Positions 10,939 through 22,913 are shown, numbered from the stretch's first letter. The stretch is 64,000 nucleotides of DNA from Nectonema munidae (GCA_030549495.1 JAUIRK010000883.1:429501-493500); one strand, 5' to 3'. Notes: generated by a model from the letters alone, not told the origin. Translations and numbers: made by a program.

Positions 10939-13900
10939 CTAAAAAAAATGATTAAAATGTTCCAACTTTCACAAATTTCATGTTGTTTCATTCACTTTTG
11001 AGATGTGGACCCTTTGAACAAAATTTTTAATGACAGCCAATAACCATGGTTTAAGAAAAATTATAACATTATATTTTTAGTCTTCTCTTATTTGACAAAT
11101 GTTTGGCAGGTAAAGGTAAAGGTACCTTGGGGTGTTTTCATCGAGAAGGCACAATTGTCCCGCTTGTATCGAACTATGAGGAAAGTAGGCTTGATGCGGG
11201 ATCGACCCAAGACCTTGAATTATCGAAGTCCCGTATCTAACCAAACTTACTCACGCCCCCTTGACAGGTAGAGTCTCATATATGTAAATTCCTCGCATAA
11301 GATCTTTCTACCCATATGGTTGGTTTTGTTTTCCCGTACCGCCCTTCCAAGAAAATGGGATCCAATCAATCCACCTCGCTAGTATTAAGATGAGATTTTA
11401 TAAAACCTTTTTTTAATGTTAAAATAGGTTGTTCATATACTGTTTTCATATGTTTGTGTACAGACACCCTTTTTAACATAGCGATTCATTCTTTGCCTTA
11501 AATCTAAATCAATTTCTGGTTTTTTGAAAAAAATTGAAAAAATTTTTTTGGTCATTGAGATAATACACAGGGCAAGTGTAAATCAAACTCTTATGAATAG
11601 TAATCTCACATTGTGTGTAATGGCTTAAGTAAAATTCGATAAAAATATGCAATCAAAATAATATAATCAAAATGATGAAACGCTAAATTCAATGTATATC
11701 TACATAAGTCTCATAAAAACAGTAAAAATATATACAATATTAACATGGCAATGTTTGCTAAGCTTTGCCAAATTGAGTTTGTTAAAACGAAAGCACCCAC
11801 AAGACTAATCTCTCAACTTCTTCCACACATATGAACCAGTTCATGTTATTTTAATACGATTTTCTAACGCTATACAAATAATTTTGAGAGTAAATAGCTA
11901 GTCTATTATTTCTGGTGTATGGAAATAGCAAAACTGAATGCGTAATATAAAGCTAAATACAATTGTATTCGTTTTAAACGAAGTCCATTTACTATGCAAA
12001 ATTGCAAAAAAACGCAAATTTGGATTCTTGTTGATTAAACCTTCAGTATTGAAAACTCACATTTATTTAGAGCATTCAGTTTCCATTCAACATCATTAAT
12101 AAGTTTATTAACAGAGATTTCAACTAAAAGATAAATGATATAAAAGATTTTCTATGATTCGCATACACAGTCAATGCTGATTTTGCTTTAGATTCAACAC
12201 TTATTTATATAGGATCAAGTGTTTATCTTTAAATAAAAGTCTCCCTCCTCTCTCTTATAAATGCTTTTTCTTACCTTAATATTTCAAATTTTTAAAGCTT
12301 CGATAATATATTTCAAAGTGTTCTTTTAAAACTGTGAAAAATTTAGTAGGGTGCCAGAAAAATAAAGAAGCATGTAGGATATAGCATTGCTCGTATGAAG
12401 ATTGAGTGTGTTCAGTTGGATTTTATTCATTTTAATGCAAAATTCGAAGTAAAATTTGAATCTACTATGCAACATTATCCAAAATTTACAGTTAAGGATA
12501 GAAAGGTTTTAGATTTCAAATCCTCAGCAGTCATGTTTATTCAAACATTGCAGAGCTTTTGCTTCCCATTTCAAGGCATGAGCATAAAAGAATAGAAAAG
12601 GGTAAGCTGACTGATATATAATAATCTTGTAAAACTATTGCAGAACTTCATAGCCTCCCAAAAAACTCTTATGTATCCAAGCATAAACGCAATATTTTTA
12701 ATCGGTCTAGAAAAAAAAGTGTAATCTTTATTTTATTGATATGCCTGCACCATTCTCACTTATAAAAAAAATTGGGATAAAAAATAAATAAAAAAATTTT
12801 AATGATTTACCTGCCAATATTTGGAATTCAACTTCATGTAAAATTGATAAGCTGATAGCGCTTAAAAAGAAACCATTCATTGTGTTAACAATTGCAACAC
12901 CAAAATTTTGACATATTGTTCATTTGATTTTATAACTTCAAAAAAATTCTACATCAAATGGGGGAAAAATTTTTTATGCAGATTTAAATTCACACCGATA
13001 GTTATCGATTGAAATTGATTATCAATTTTTCTTCTTCCTATACACTACACATAGATTATATCATCACACTGGTCAACAAGTTTTCACTCTTTTGACAAAT
13101 GTGAAGAAAAATTACTAACCAAATATCAATAAGAAAAGTTACGTTTCTCATAAAATCTGGTTCAAATCCAGCTGAAAAAAAAGTTTGCAAGGAAGCAAAT
13201 AGAAAACAAAAAAATAAAAAAAATTAAAAAAAAAACAGAAAACCAAAGTATAATATAATTTATAAAGAAAATTCAATTCTAACAAAGAGTGACACATTCT
13301 CCATATGTAGCGTGGTGCAAAGGATAAAATATTTTGGAGCGTTTTAGAAACCTGATTTTGCATAACCTATTCTACAAAATTTGGAAAGACGTGTGAATAT
13401 ACCAATTTATAAATATTGTGCAAACCATCAAATTAGATCTAAAAATAATCAAAAAAACATGAAAAAAAGTAAAAAAAAACTTTTTTTATAAATAATTTTA
13501 GGTAAAAAAGAACGATAATTTTTCTCCATAAACACATCCAGTCTCAATATATCCTGGCCATGATGGCGCTACTTCTTGAAGCACCACTCTAAATAAGCCA
13601 ATAATTCTCAAAGTAGCTCATATAAATCCCTATGTCCCGATGATTGACAAGGAGGTCAGTGAATGGATGGAGCAAAGGACTCAAAAAACAATATAAAATG
13701 CGTCAGTCTTAGAAGTGATATTCACTACAATAAAATTCAATTAAATGCACAATACAATGTCCCTAACATGACTACTATTTACTAGACCCTTATATTGATT
13801 TATTATTGCTCAATTGGTAAATTAAATAATTCAATAATTATTGATTTATTTTATAGGGATAAAACTTAAAAAATATTGACATTTAAAAAATGCATTCTGT

Positions 13901-16900
13901 GATTACTACTGATGGTAGTTAACAGTGTTTTTGTTAACCGATTAATTCATTGACTAATATCCTTAACCGATCGATTAACCGCTTAATTTCGGCGAAATTT
14001 TGAATCCATAGATACACACACACATAAGATACAAAAATCGTTCGTCAAGAAAATGGAAAAAATTTCAAATGATGCAATTTTATCAAAACATAATTACAAG
14101 TACCAGAACAGAAAAAAGCTGGAAACACACCAATTTTGAGAAAGTGATAAAAAAAATAAGGTGATAGCTTGGTCAAGTTTGTCAACTATTAACACAAATT
14201 AATTGAGCTGAGATAATGAAGCAAAACCTTGAACATAATTTTCCAAGAGCAGGTGAAAGTGGCCTAATTGAGAAAAGCAATCTTCTCTGGAGATGTCTTT
14301 GAAGTGTTCAGCTTGTTCACACGTTAGCGAATTAGAGTGCTTAGTGTTCATTGTCGTCGGATTTTTTTGCTGTTCAATCTGGTACAGCCAAAATAAAATG
14401 GCTTCGAAGTATTCAATCCCCTGCAAAGAATAAACGCATCATTAAATCTCTGTGCAATGGTAAATTTTGCACCAAGCTCAACTTTCATTCATGAAAGTGG
14501 ACATTTTAGTAACTTTCATAAAAAAGAAAGAGAAGAGATTAAATTAATTGGCAAAAAGAAATGGGACTTTGCTCGAAATGAAAGAACTATGTCCAAATAA
14601 TCCTGAAATATTTAGAAATAATAATTTGATTGACAGCTATGCCCAATTCGAATTTTTAATTTATTCATTTCTTTATATACAACTTTGATAAAGGGATTTA
14701 GACTCCGAAACTATGCACATATATTTTAAACAGTTCTAGGACAATTGCTCCGCGGAGAACTGCCCACGATATATATATATATATATATTTAAAAATCTAA
14801 TTATTTAAAAAAATATATATATTTAGAAATCTAATTATTTAAAAAAACATTTTAACTATTAAATAATTATTGAAAAAAAAATAAAATAAAAGGTTTCCCT
14901 GGCACCATCTATCTATAAGTTGTATTCATATATACACGAGATTTCTTTGTAAAAGGGCTGACCGTCATTTTAGTGTAAGCTCGTAAATTTAGAGCACCAA
15001 AAGGTCACTTCATTTTTCTTATAACCTTCCTCAAGCCAGAATGTCTCTCCGTGGATCCAAACTTAATATACCTTGAAAAATATTTTAATCATAAGTTGAA
15101 AACCTATGAATATTGTCTTTTTGCATTCTTACTAAATCTTTTTCCTCCATCTGAAAATTGCCTATCTTGATGAAGCAAACTTATTCGCCCCCCCCCCCCC
15201 TCACAATAATTTTGGATTTTTTTAAACTAGTGTATATGCGTTATGTAAATTAAATTAAATTTTTGCTGGAAGTATAGTTTTTAAATTTCATCTATTTTGT
15301 AAAAAAAATATTAAGTAGTCTTATAATTCACGTATGCGCTGTATACGTTCTATTTTAAAGGATTTCGTGAATATTTGGTATCCTGTGGTATTTCCAGACC
15401 AGTAATTTTGAAAATTGCAACGAAAAAAATTCGTCCCTCAATAATTTTGAGGATGTGCGCCCTGTTGAAGAGCTATAAGTTGAAGTAATAAAAATGAATT
15501 GTGAGATAAAAAAATTCTTGAAGCAAGATAAATAAAAAATAATAATTTGTCTCCATTTTGAAGAATAAATACTCTAAAATTCTTTTTTTTCTTCTAAAAA
15601 AGCATTCTCTGTTTGATAATAATTTATAGACGTGTGAACAGGTTTTTTTACTAAGTGGAAAAATTGCTCAAGAATAATTGATACTACGTCTTGCAGAACG
15701 AAAATCTGAACCGTGATATAGTCCAAAATAAGGGCCTTAAAGCAATTTGAAGTGGTCACCTTGTGACCTAGCCCATTAAAGAAGCTTGAATATCAATAAA
15801 AAAAGTCCCTTACTCTGAGTAAAATTAAAAAAAATGGAGGCTACCTTGTTAATCAGTTTTTCATTCTTTTCGCCTTCCGTCGTATTTGTTTTGATGAAGC
15901 CAAAATAACGACTTAAAATACAAAAAAAAATATATAAAAAAAATACTTAAAATATTAAAAAAAAAAAATACGCTAAATAAATTGAATTGAACAAAAATAT
16001 TTTCGGAGAAAATAGAAATTGATTTACAATTGCTGACATTAAATTTTTATTTATATATCCCTGATCCAAAATATTGATACTATTTCTCAACCCACGTTTT
16101 GTATAAATGTATCAAAATAGCAACAAAAAAATCAATCAACTATTTTTAGGGATAATCAATAATTCCTAATTATTGATTAAATAAATTTTAGTATGAATAA
16201 TTTCAAACTGCTACATTATATAAAAAGAGAAGGGTACTTTCCTGTTATCGCCCCACCACCCACGTCGTTGTCAAGTTTTCGAATCAATTTCTTTAAATTT
16301 TCCATTTATGGGCTTTTTTTTCTATGAAAAAGGTTTTGATTAATGATATATAGTAAGTTTAATGTAGGTTAGGTTAAAACAATACAAGAATATTTATCGT
16401 GGTAGAAGAGCGATGGGTGGTGGGGCGATTTACTTTTAAAGTTATTCACTCTTTTCTTAAAATGGAAAAAAATGTTCAAGTCAAAAAATATTTATTCTTT
16501 TTAAATATATCATTGGCTCAAACAAATTATAGATGGATACAAATAAATTTATAGTACTTGTTTGGTTTTCCTGAACTCGTTAAGATATGTAATGTAAGAA
16601 AATGCAGACGCTTTTATTTTTTTAAAGTTGACATATGTCGACTCTGGTCGTTAACGGGTTATAAACTCAATTTATTTTGATAATTATATCTTCAAATTGA
16701 AAATCCCAAGACATAAATATCTTGATTAGTAATTAAAAATAAAAATAATGCTTATAAATGAATTAACTTCGTCAATTTTTTATACTTACAAAACTTTTGA
16801 AGAAGCTTTTAGAAATCAATTATGATAATCAAGCAAATAATTCACTGACATTTTCTGCTATTATGATGGAAAAGTGACCACGATTTTGAAACAGATACAA

Positions 16901-17147
16901 CATATGCGAACAAAAATTCTGAATTGGCAACTTGCTCAATAAAAGTTATATAGATGAACAACAAATGTACTTTGAATAAAGGCATATGTATTGAATGCAC
17001 AAATTTTATAGTACACTGATAGGAGAAAAATAAGAAAGTACACATGTGGATAAAAAGCAATTATATTCCATCATCAAAAATTAAAGTAAATAAAACTAAC
17101 CTATCCAAAGTGATAAGAATCTGTCTTTCTTCTATACTTAGATCCAT
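10880..17147 (-). CDS. Utx: Utx/KDM6A-type histone H3K27 demethylase, N-terminal exons (partial gene)
   Basis: Five minus-strand exons, each with AG/GT borders and matching phases: 17147-17101, 15911-15845, 14420-14228, 12860-12811 and 10938-10880. Joined, they follow the UTX N-terminus in order: LSIEERQILITLDSRYFGF (vertebrate LTAEERE..LDSRLFGF), GIEYFEAILF, FSQLGHFHLLLENYVQ (FCQLGHFNLLLEDYPK), ALSAYQFYMKLNSKYWQ (ALSAYQRYYSLQSDYWK) and LYGLALVYFHFGAFHW (LYGLGLVYFHYNAFQW). UTX proteins are nuclear JmjC demethylases that remove H3K27 methylation and act with KMT2C/D complexes; this part forms the first TPR repeats. No stops occur. The remaining TPRs, the JmjC domain and the zinc-binding domain were not found and should lie at lower coordinates, probably outside the window. 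The vertebrate comparison is from memory. Confidence 0.88.
11107..11260 (-). mobile_element. tRNA-derived SINE, family 1, in a Utx intron
   Basis: On the minus strand it starts GGGGGCGTGAGTAAG and contains a degraded B box (GGGTCGATCCCG). It ends with the GGTACCTTTACCTTTACC tail, a ready identifier. It lies in the intron between coding exons 4 and 5 of Utx, in the same direction as the gene. Confidence 0.8.
12395..12595 (+). other. Unrecognised 66-codon open frame in a Utx intron
   Basis: The frame opens MKIECVQLDFIHFNAKF, is not obviously biased by low complexity, and lies antisense within Utx intron 4. I do not recognise it. It could be a transposon crumb or chance. Confidence 0.15.
12811..12860 (-). 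CDS. Utx: Utx fourth coding exon
   Basis: 50 bases between TCTTTTTAAG and GTAAATC. Two bases complete Ala and 16 codons follow (LSAYQFYMKLNSKYWQ), ending in phase 0. The match to UTX ALSAYQRYYSLQSDYWK is nearly position for position. Confidence 0.88.
14228..14420 (-). CDS. Utx: Utx third coding exon (first TPR)
   Basis: 193 bases between TTCTTTGCAG and GTTTTG, encoding 64 codons plus one base. The ends match UTX well (GIEYFEAILF and QLGHFHLLLENYVQ). The middle, from about QQKNPTT to HFKDI, is roughly 25 residues longer than the same loop in vertebrate UTX and polar in character. It may be a lineage-specific loop between two TPR helices. Confidence 0.88.
14767..14875. repeat. AT microsatellite with a duplicated 35-bp unit
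   Basis: An (AT)n run is followed by two near-identical units containing ATCTAATTATTTAAAAAAA, in Utx intron 2. Confidence 0.6.
15180..15463 (-). mobile_element. hAT-like MITE (poly-G family) in a Utx intron
   Basis: About 284 bp, matching the element at 58630-58916 along its whole length in reverse orientation. It has ATTCGCCCCCC at one end and GGATGTGCGCCCT at the other. It lies between coding exons 2 and 3 of Utx. Confidence 0.8.
15845..15911 (-). CDS. Utx: Utx second coding exon
   Basis: 67 bases between ATTTTAAG and GTAGCC. The first base completes Ser, and 22 codons follow: RYFGFIK, then a variable acidic/lysine stretch, then LINK. SRYFGF matches the conserved SRLFGF of UTX. The exon ends in phase 0. 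Confidence 0.85.
16604..16665. repeat. Palindrome-bearing repeat, copy 1
   Basis: GCAGACG, then an AT tract, then the near-palindrome GTTGACATATGTCGAC, then CGTTAACGGGTTATAA. A second copy with the same order is at 30390-30437. GCAGACG and the GGGTTA-type end also occur in the piggyBac-like MITEs of this window, so it may be a remote relative. Confidence 0.5.
17101..17147 (-). CDS. Utx: Utx exon with candidate start codon
   Basis: The sequence before the ATG (TTTCTTTAG) is a good 3' splice site, so a 5' UTR exon probably lies upstream. The 47 coding bases encode MDLSIEERQILITLD plus two bases (AG) of the next codon. The donor is GTTAGT. Choosing this ATG gives a short N-terminus compared with vertebrate UTX, which carries an extra low-complexity extension; a further coding exon upstream cannot be excluded. 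Confidence 0.8.
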
Positions 17148-20006
17148 ACCTAAAGAAATTCAAGAATTAAGGATTAACAAAAATAAAATAACCAACGATA
17201 GCATGACAAAATCATAATAAAATTTTGATTCCATAAATAAAAGTTTCTATTTATTTATATAAGTATATTTCATTTAGAAATTCTAATGGCGAAATAAAAT
17301 AAAACAAAGCTACTGTTTTAAAATAAAGCAAATATACGAAGCAAAGTGTTGAAGCATCTTATTAAACTATTTAAGAATAAGATATTAAACCCTTCTCCTC
17401 AGCTATAAAAAAAATTATAATTATATTAATGAACAATAAACTTAAAAAAACGAAAGAAAATAATAGCTATTTACTATTTAAGTATATTCGTTTTAAAATA
17501 TACTGGTTAAAGTTGAATAAAATACATAGGATGTATTTTCTGAAAAAAATTGGAAAAACTTCACCATTCCAAAATTGATTTAAATTAAGTTAGAAATAAA
17601 AAAATTTTAATTGAAATATTTTCTAGTGAAAGTTTCACTTTGATTAGAATTAAATAAAAAACAAGGATATTATATATATCCTGTTGTCTTGTAATTCCTA
17701 ATCTGGCTTACTTTTTTTCCAATTATGTAATTAAATATAATGTCTTATGTATTAAATATCCTGTTGTCTAGTAATTCCTAGTGCCGCTTACTTTTTTTCC
17801 AATTATGTAAATAAATATAATGTGTTATTATGTATTAAATATAATGTCTTATTGTTATCTTAAATAAATAGTTTTCCTTCTTCTTTTTCTATATGATAAA
17901 CTCTAAGCATTAGTGCTCCGGCAAAGCTAAAGGGGAGACTTTTTCCCAGACTAATATAAATCTCTTTTTTTACAAAATCGATGACATTTGACAATACTAT
18001 TTCTAGTCAAAATTTTCCAATATAATTTCACACTTAATTGAAAATAAAATTTAAAAAAGGTAACATACTTTGAAATAGATATAATAGTCGGATACATCGT
18101 ATTTGGATAATAATTTATGAGCTATGTAGAAAATATTAAGATTGACAATTATAACACAGAATAAAATTTTAAAAAATATTTAACTTATTCAAAAATTATT
18201 CTGGGTTACAGTATCACTATAAGAAAGATTTTTTTTATAATTCCCAAAATTTATTATAAAACAACTTTTGTCAAATGAATATAACCCCATTATTAACTGA
18301 GATTACACATGAACTGTCTCCTCACAATTAAACGATAACACCGTCGTGTCTGAATTTTCACCGAACATAACCCATACTCACCGAAACTCAAAAATTAAAA
18401 GTAAAATAATGATGTTTAATGATCATTTAAAAAGTCAAAATAAAATATTTGATCATTTAAGGATTTAATTTAAATAAGGAAATAATTTTTCATATATTCA
18501 TTTTAATTCCACAATAAATTTATCCGTCTCTCTCTCTCTCTATTAATTTAATATTTTTATATTCTTCTTTTTTATCCTCAGTTCCTTCTTTTCTACTCTT
18601 AGCATTTAACGTTTGTTTATCTGAAGAATATCGGAGTGATCCAAAATTAATATTGTTTAAAATTATTTTGATAAAATTTTACTTTTTATTTTAATCTTTT
18701 ATATTTTGTTGGTTCTTTCTCAACAAAATTTTCTTTACATTTAATTAAAATTATAAATATCATTTTAAGCGTATAGTTATATATTAATGATAAGGGTCAG
18801 GCTAAAATCTGCATTTAATGACGATTTTTTACCTGTAAGCTAATATAAATAAAATGGTGATTATGTATAGGTAAGAAGATGTCAAAGCACTTTCCAATCT
18901 GCATCGATATGCTCTCAATGCTTATAAGGTGCAAAAAATGGATGAAAATCTTTATAAGTAAGAGGGGTATATCAAGAGGAGTGGTTCGTATTCAAAGATT
19001 TAATTAATTAAATTCTTGAGTCGTGAAAATTTTATAACGTGTAGCTGTGAGAATAACTTCATTTTTAACAATATTACTCACTATTTGGTATAAAAGTTTA
19101 GAATGTCAAGGAGAGGATACGAAAAAGAAATAAGTCTTCACTATTAGTTTAGAGGAATAAAAATTTATTGCAAAGAAAAAGTGTTCACAAAGAGAAAAAG
19201 ACTGAAAAATTATATATATAATATATATTCACAACATGTAATAACATTTTTTTTTTAATAAATATCATCGATACAGGAAATCAATAGCCAAAAATGGCCA
19301 TGATTAGAAAGATTAGTTGGAGGAATTACTGTTGAACAGTGCAGAGTATTGGATAAAAAGGAGTAAAAGATTCTATATTATTATAACAAAATCTACAAAC
19401 TGGAGTATTAGAGAGATGAATACGAAAGAAGTACTGACTCCACTAACAATTTTTAGATGGCAAATATTGACATTTTGATGTTTCCAGAGAGTATGTAATT
19501 TAAAGTTGTTTTCGATCGATGAGTTTAGGTGAGAAAAAATAAGATTGTCTGAATTCTAAGTATTGTAGATAGAAAATGAAAGTTAAAATCTTAGCTTCAC
19601 TGAAGTAGATATAAGAGATTAAAAGATAAGTAGTTGGTTTGGTGAATACGTAAAAAATTTGTTTAGACATAAAATAGAAGTACAAAATACTTATCTATAG
19701 AAAACAACATAGTTAAATTTAAACTAAAGATTATATAAAGAATAACAAATTTAAAAAATTTATTCTTGAAAATTTTAAATGTACAAAATTAACGAAATGA
19801 GCGGTGTCAGGTATCTGGCAATTTTTAATTGCTGAGTAGAGTTGCTTTAATCTTTCAAAAATTCAATCAAACCAGTCAATCATGGCTAAATATATTAACT
19901 CAAAAATTTATTTTACTTTCAATGATTTTTTCTACATATTGTCTTCATTTAGTTAACAAACCCACTTTTGGTCATTAATTCACTAAAAATCATTCATCTG
20001 TGAGTA
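17148..20006. other. Region upstream of Utx, mostly unrecognised
   Basis: It should contain the Utx promoter and any 5' UTR exon, but no TATA or initiator context can be pointed to with confidence. A (CT)n run lies at 18527-18541. An exon-like plus-strand segment at 18875-18957 is reported as a finding. Confidence 0.35.
17678..17850. repeat. Tandem duplication, 80-bp unit
   Basis: Two copies starting at 17678 and 17758 (ATCCTGTTGTCT, later CTTACTTTTTTTCCAATT), with a few differences and a short third partial unit. Confidence 0.8.
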
Positions 20007-20132
20007 AGGGGTCATTTACAATTGATGTCAACCAAAAACTAGGGGAGTGTCGATAAAGTGACAAATAAAAAATTAGTTAACAAATATTTTAAATTTGCAT
20101 AAAAAGGTTACCATCAATTGTGAATGACCCCA
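20007..20132. mobile_element. Small MITE with about 26-bp inverted ends
   Basis: The left end GGGGTCATTTACAATTGATG is matched in reverse by the right end CATCAATTGTGAATGACCCC. The total is about 126 bp. A related end (CAATTGTGAACGACCCC) occurs at 38809-38825. The target duplication is unclear, so the superfamily is not assigned. Confidence 0.65.
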
Positions 20133-21360
20133 GTTAACTTTCAAAGGTGATTTTTGTCACTCTAGCTAGATTGTAATTGCCGTTACTGTTTTTCTCTAGC
20201 TAATTTGTGCTTAGATTTAGGTCTGATTTTGACTTTACTTCGGTAGCGTATGCAGGATATTTTTATGAGGGGCAAATTTTTTTTCAAGAAAATAGTAAAA
20301 ATGTTAATGAATATTTTGATTACTGTGTACCTGTTTTATATACATGAATTAAAATATACTTCATTGAAATAAAATTTTGAAAGTGTACCATTTAAAGTTT
20401 TATGCTTTTATATAAAGAAACAAAATATATCTTTTTCGACAATATAACAAGCTGATTTTCTACGATCATTTAATTTACCAAATAAAAATTGAAAGTTACT
20501 TTTTGAAAATTAGTCACTAAGTAAAATAATATGTATTAAAAAGTAAATCTGATAGGCAAAGGTGAATACCATGGTTAGACTTGGAGGTATTACGTAGTGA
20601 GTTCTCCAGTTCTCTTCCACGATGTAATTGAAAGCTATGGACGCTTTTTTCTAGTTTGATTAACTACAAGGCACCGGTATCTAGGCTTATTTGAAGGCGG
20701 CATTACTCGCCTTGGTCACGACATCGTCCTGAACATGGAGCATTTTAACTTATAGAGAGGAGCCACCCAATCTACTACTCCGTCTCGTTATGTCATGGCT
20801 GTTTGTTCGGTGCTTATTCAGCAAGCTAAGGTGGCTTATGGCGCAGCTAACTACCATATATTATGGCCATTCCACTATCCACAATCTGCCCACCCCCTCT
20901 CTAGCTGATCCAGCTCAGACGAGAATACTAGAGTTAAATACCAAAACTAATAAAAAAAAACCCAAAATTAACGCCATCTACATGGTTCAGAGGTAATTTG
21001 GTTTATTGAAAGTCATGTTATTAGAAACAATTGCCGCACTATAAACTACTATACTCGTTAGTATTTTACTTTTTCCAATATCCTGTATTTCCTTGAAATT
21101 ATTTCCTTATACTTCAATAAATAATCAAGAAAAAAGGAAAGTTTGCTTTTATCAGATTTTTTTGTAGTTTATTGCGTGAACTATACTAAGGGGGCATTGT
21201 TTCATTCAAACAGATGTTATACTTATTATTACATAAGATATAAATAGATCTGTTTTCACGACAGTTTGTTTAGCGGATCAGATGAGGAGATATATTGCTA
21301 ATCCTCCATATCATATATCATATCATATAAGAGGTAAATTTTTATGTCTTATTTCATTTC
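20133..21360. other. Non-coding stretch, nothing recognised
   Basis: It includes a slightly GC-richer patch at 20580-20990 with a 68-codon plus-strand open frame (start 20790) that I do not recognise and would not call a gene. Confidence 0.3.
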
Positions 21361-21590
21361 AGTTGAACCCAAAATTTTATCAATCAAATTATCGCTTACT
21401 GTTTCTATGATGCTATTAGGGAAACTCTATTCACTAATTTTTACTATGTTTAACATTAGGAAAGCCAACATTTTTGTACCTAGAAAAGTTATAATGTTGT
21501 ATACCAGCCCAAGATAAAAATAAACAAATACAAAAATAAAACAATTTAAAAACTTTGCTATAAAATAGATGCCAAACTTAATTTTATTAA
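21361..21590 (+). repeat. Dispersed repeat, copy 1
   Basis: About 230 bp that recurs at 45971-46184. Shared strings include TTTCTATGATGCTATTAGGG, GTTGTATACCAGCC and TTTGCTATAAAATAGATGCC. No ends or coding potential were identified, so the class is unknown. Confidence 0.75.
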
Positions 21591-21717
21591 AAAAACATTA
21601 CATCCTAAAAACATTACATTAAAAAAAAATATTTAAAAAAACACTAAATTATTTAAAAAAGCATCAAACTTTGTGGAAAATGATAAATCGAATACGCATA
21701 GTAGAATTCGGAAGAGA

Positions 21718-21873
21718 TGCATATTATGAAAGACTATTAACTGGTTATAAACCCCCAGAGAAATTAAAGACGTTTCGAGATGTAGATAAAAGACTTATCA
21801 TATTGTCCATAGATCCATGAGTCTAAATTATATTGAACTCTTAAGACAGAGTTGATACAAAAATACAAGAAAC
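21718..21873 (+). repeat. Direct duplication, copy A (exon-like)
   Basis: It pairs with 22101-22255. In copy A a frame reads GRDAYYERLLTGYKPPEKL and continues KTFRDVDKRLIILSIDP before a stop. It looks protein-like but I do not recognise it. It may be a fragment of a host gene, a retrocopy or a transposon. Confidence 0.5.
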
Positions 21874-22100
21874 TATATTTAAATCATTTTATTTTGATGG
21901 CAAGCAATGTGGAAAACCCTGTCTCACACTCATTGGTAGTTGCAAATAGAATCAGCATTTTTAGAGCTATCATGGCAACATTAGGATGAGACTGAGCCAT
22001 TTCAATCCAAAAATTACTTCGAGGCATTTCACTGAAAATATGCTTTGCATTAATTATTATTGATCAATAAACTAAGTAAAAAGTATAATACGCAAGGGAT

Positions 22101-22255
22101 GTATATTATGAAAGACTATTAACTGGTTATGAACATCCAGAAAAGCTGCAAAAAGTTTAGAGATGTAGATAAAAGACTTAGCCTAATAGGCCATATATTT
22201 ATGAGTCTAAATTCTATTGAATCCCTAAGACAGAGTTGATACAAAAATAAAAAAC
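22101..22255 (+). repeat. Direct duplication, copy B
   Basis: The same sequence as 21718-21873 with scattered substitutions and small gaps. The frame opens DVYYERLLTGYEHPEKLQK and then stops, so this copy no longer codes. Confidence 0.55.
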
Positions 22256-22644
22256 ACAATCATGTCTTTTTGATATGAATTCAAGTTGTGCAAAAAAATG
22301 TTTTTTAATTTTTCTCGCTTATGTATTCATGTTTGTATGTTTGTTTGTTTGTATGTGTGAAACGTGTATGTGCAATTTTATTCATATTTGTGCACAAACT
22401 ATATTTAAGCCTAGGGGTTAAGCAGGGATTCTCAATCTTTTCATAGTAAGAACGGGAACTTTTTTCAAAAGATTTTTTGATATAAGTAAGTAAACATAAA
22501 AAATTTAAAGATACTACGCATCTCTAGACACGCCACAGCCAAACGCACACCTCCTCATACATACACATAGATATGAAAAAATAAATTCAAAACTATAACT
22601 TTTTTTTTCTTCAATTAGAGAAATTGCACTTTGTATTTCTTTAG

Positions 22645-22745
22645 TGCACTTTGATATAGCTGTTCTTAAACATTATTCAAGCTTTGAATTTATAATCCCC
22701 GATCTTAGTTTAGCTCAAGTTCAAATGAGAAAAAGATTCACAAAG
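22645..22745 (+). CDS. Possible internal exon of an unrecognised gene
   Basis: TTTGTATTTCTTTAG at 22630-22644 is a good 3' splice site, and CACAAAG followed by GTATGT at 22746 is a strong 5' splice site. Between them are 101 bases: two bases plus 33 open codons, including HYSSFEFIIPDL and LAQVQMRKRFTK. The frame stays open beyond the donor for another 50 codons, which weakens the exon reading. I do not recognise the protein. Confidence 0.3.
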
Positions 22746-22913
22746 GTATGTAGAGAAGCAAAGTGTGATTTAAATCTATATGAAAATGATTTAGAATTGG
22801 GAAATTTATTCTTATTTAGTATGTTGCAAAAATTATGCTCCAAATTATTGGCCTTCTGTTATTTCATTTATATCAATGCTTACATCATTTTCTGTCAAAA
22901 TACAAATAGATAA

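Noticed and set aside
13545-13700. Possible Tc1/mariner transposase fragment (SWPGYIETG-like wording on the minus strand)
   Set aside because: Only a few residues resemble the family, no frame holds, and no inverted ends were found. Not enough to call.
18527-18541. CT repeat as a GAGA-type regulatory site for Utx
   Set aside because: It is a simple repeat more than 1 kb from the first recognised exon, with nothing else to support regulation.
20790-20996. 68-codon plus-strand open frame in a GC-richer patch
   Set aside because: It ends in a Lys/Asn-rich run over poly-A, with no motif and no splice support.
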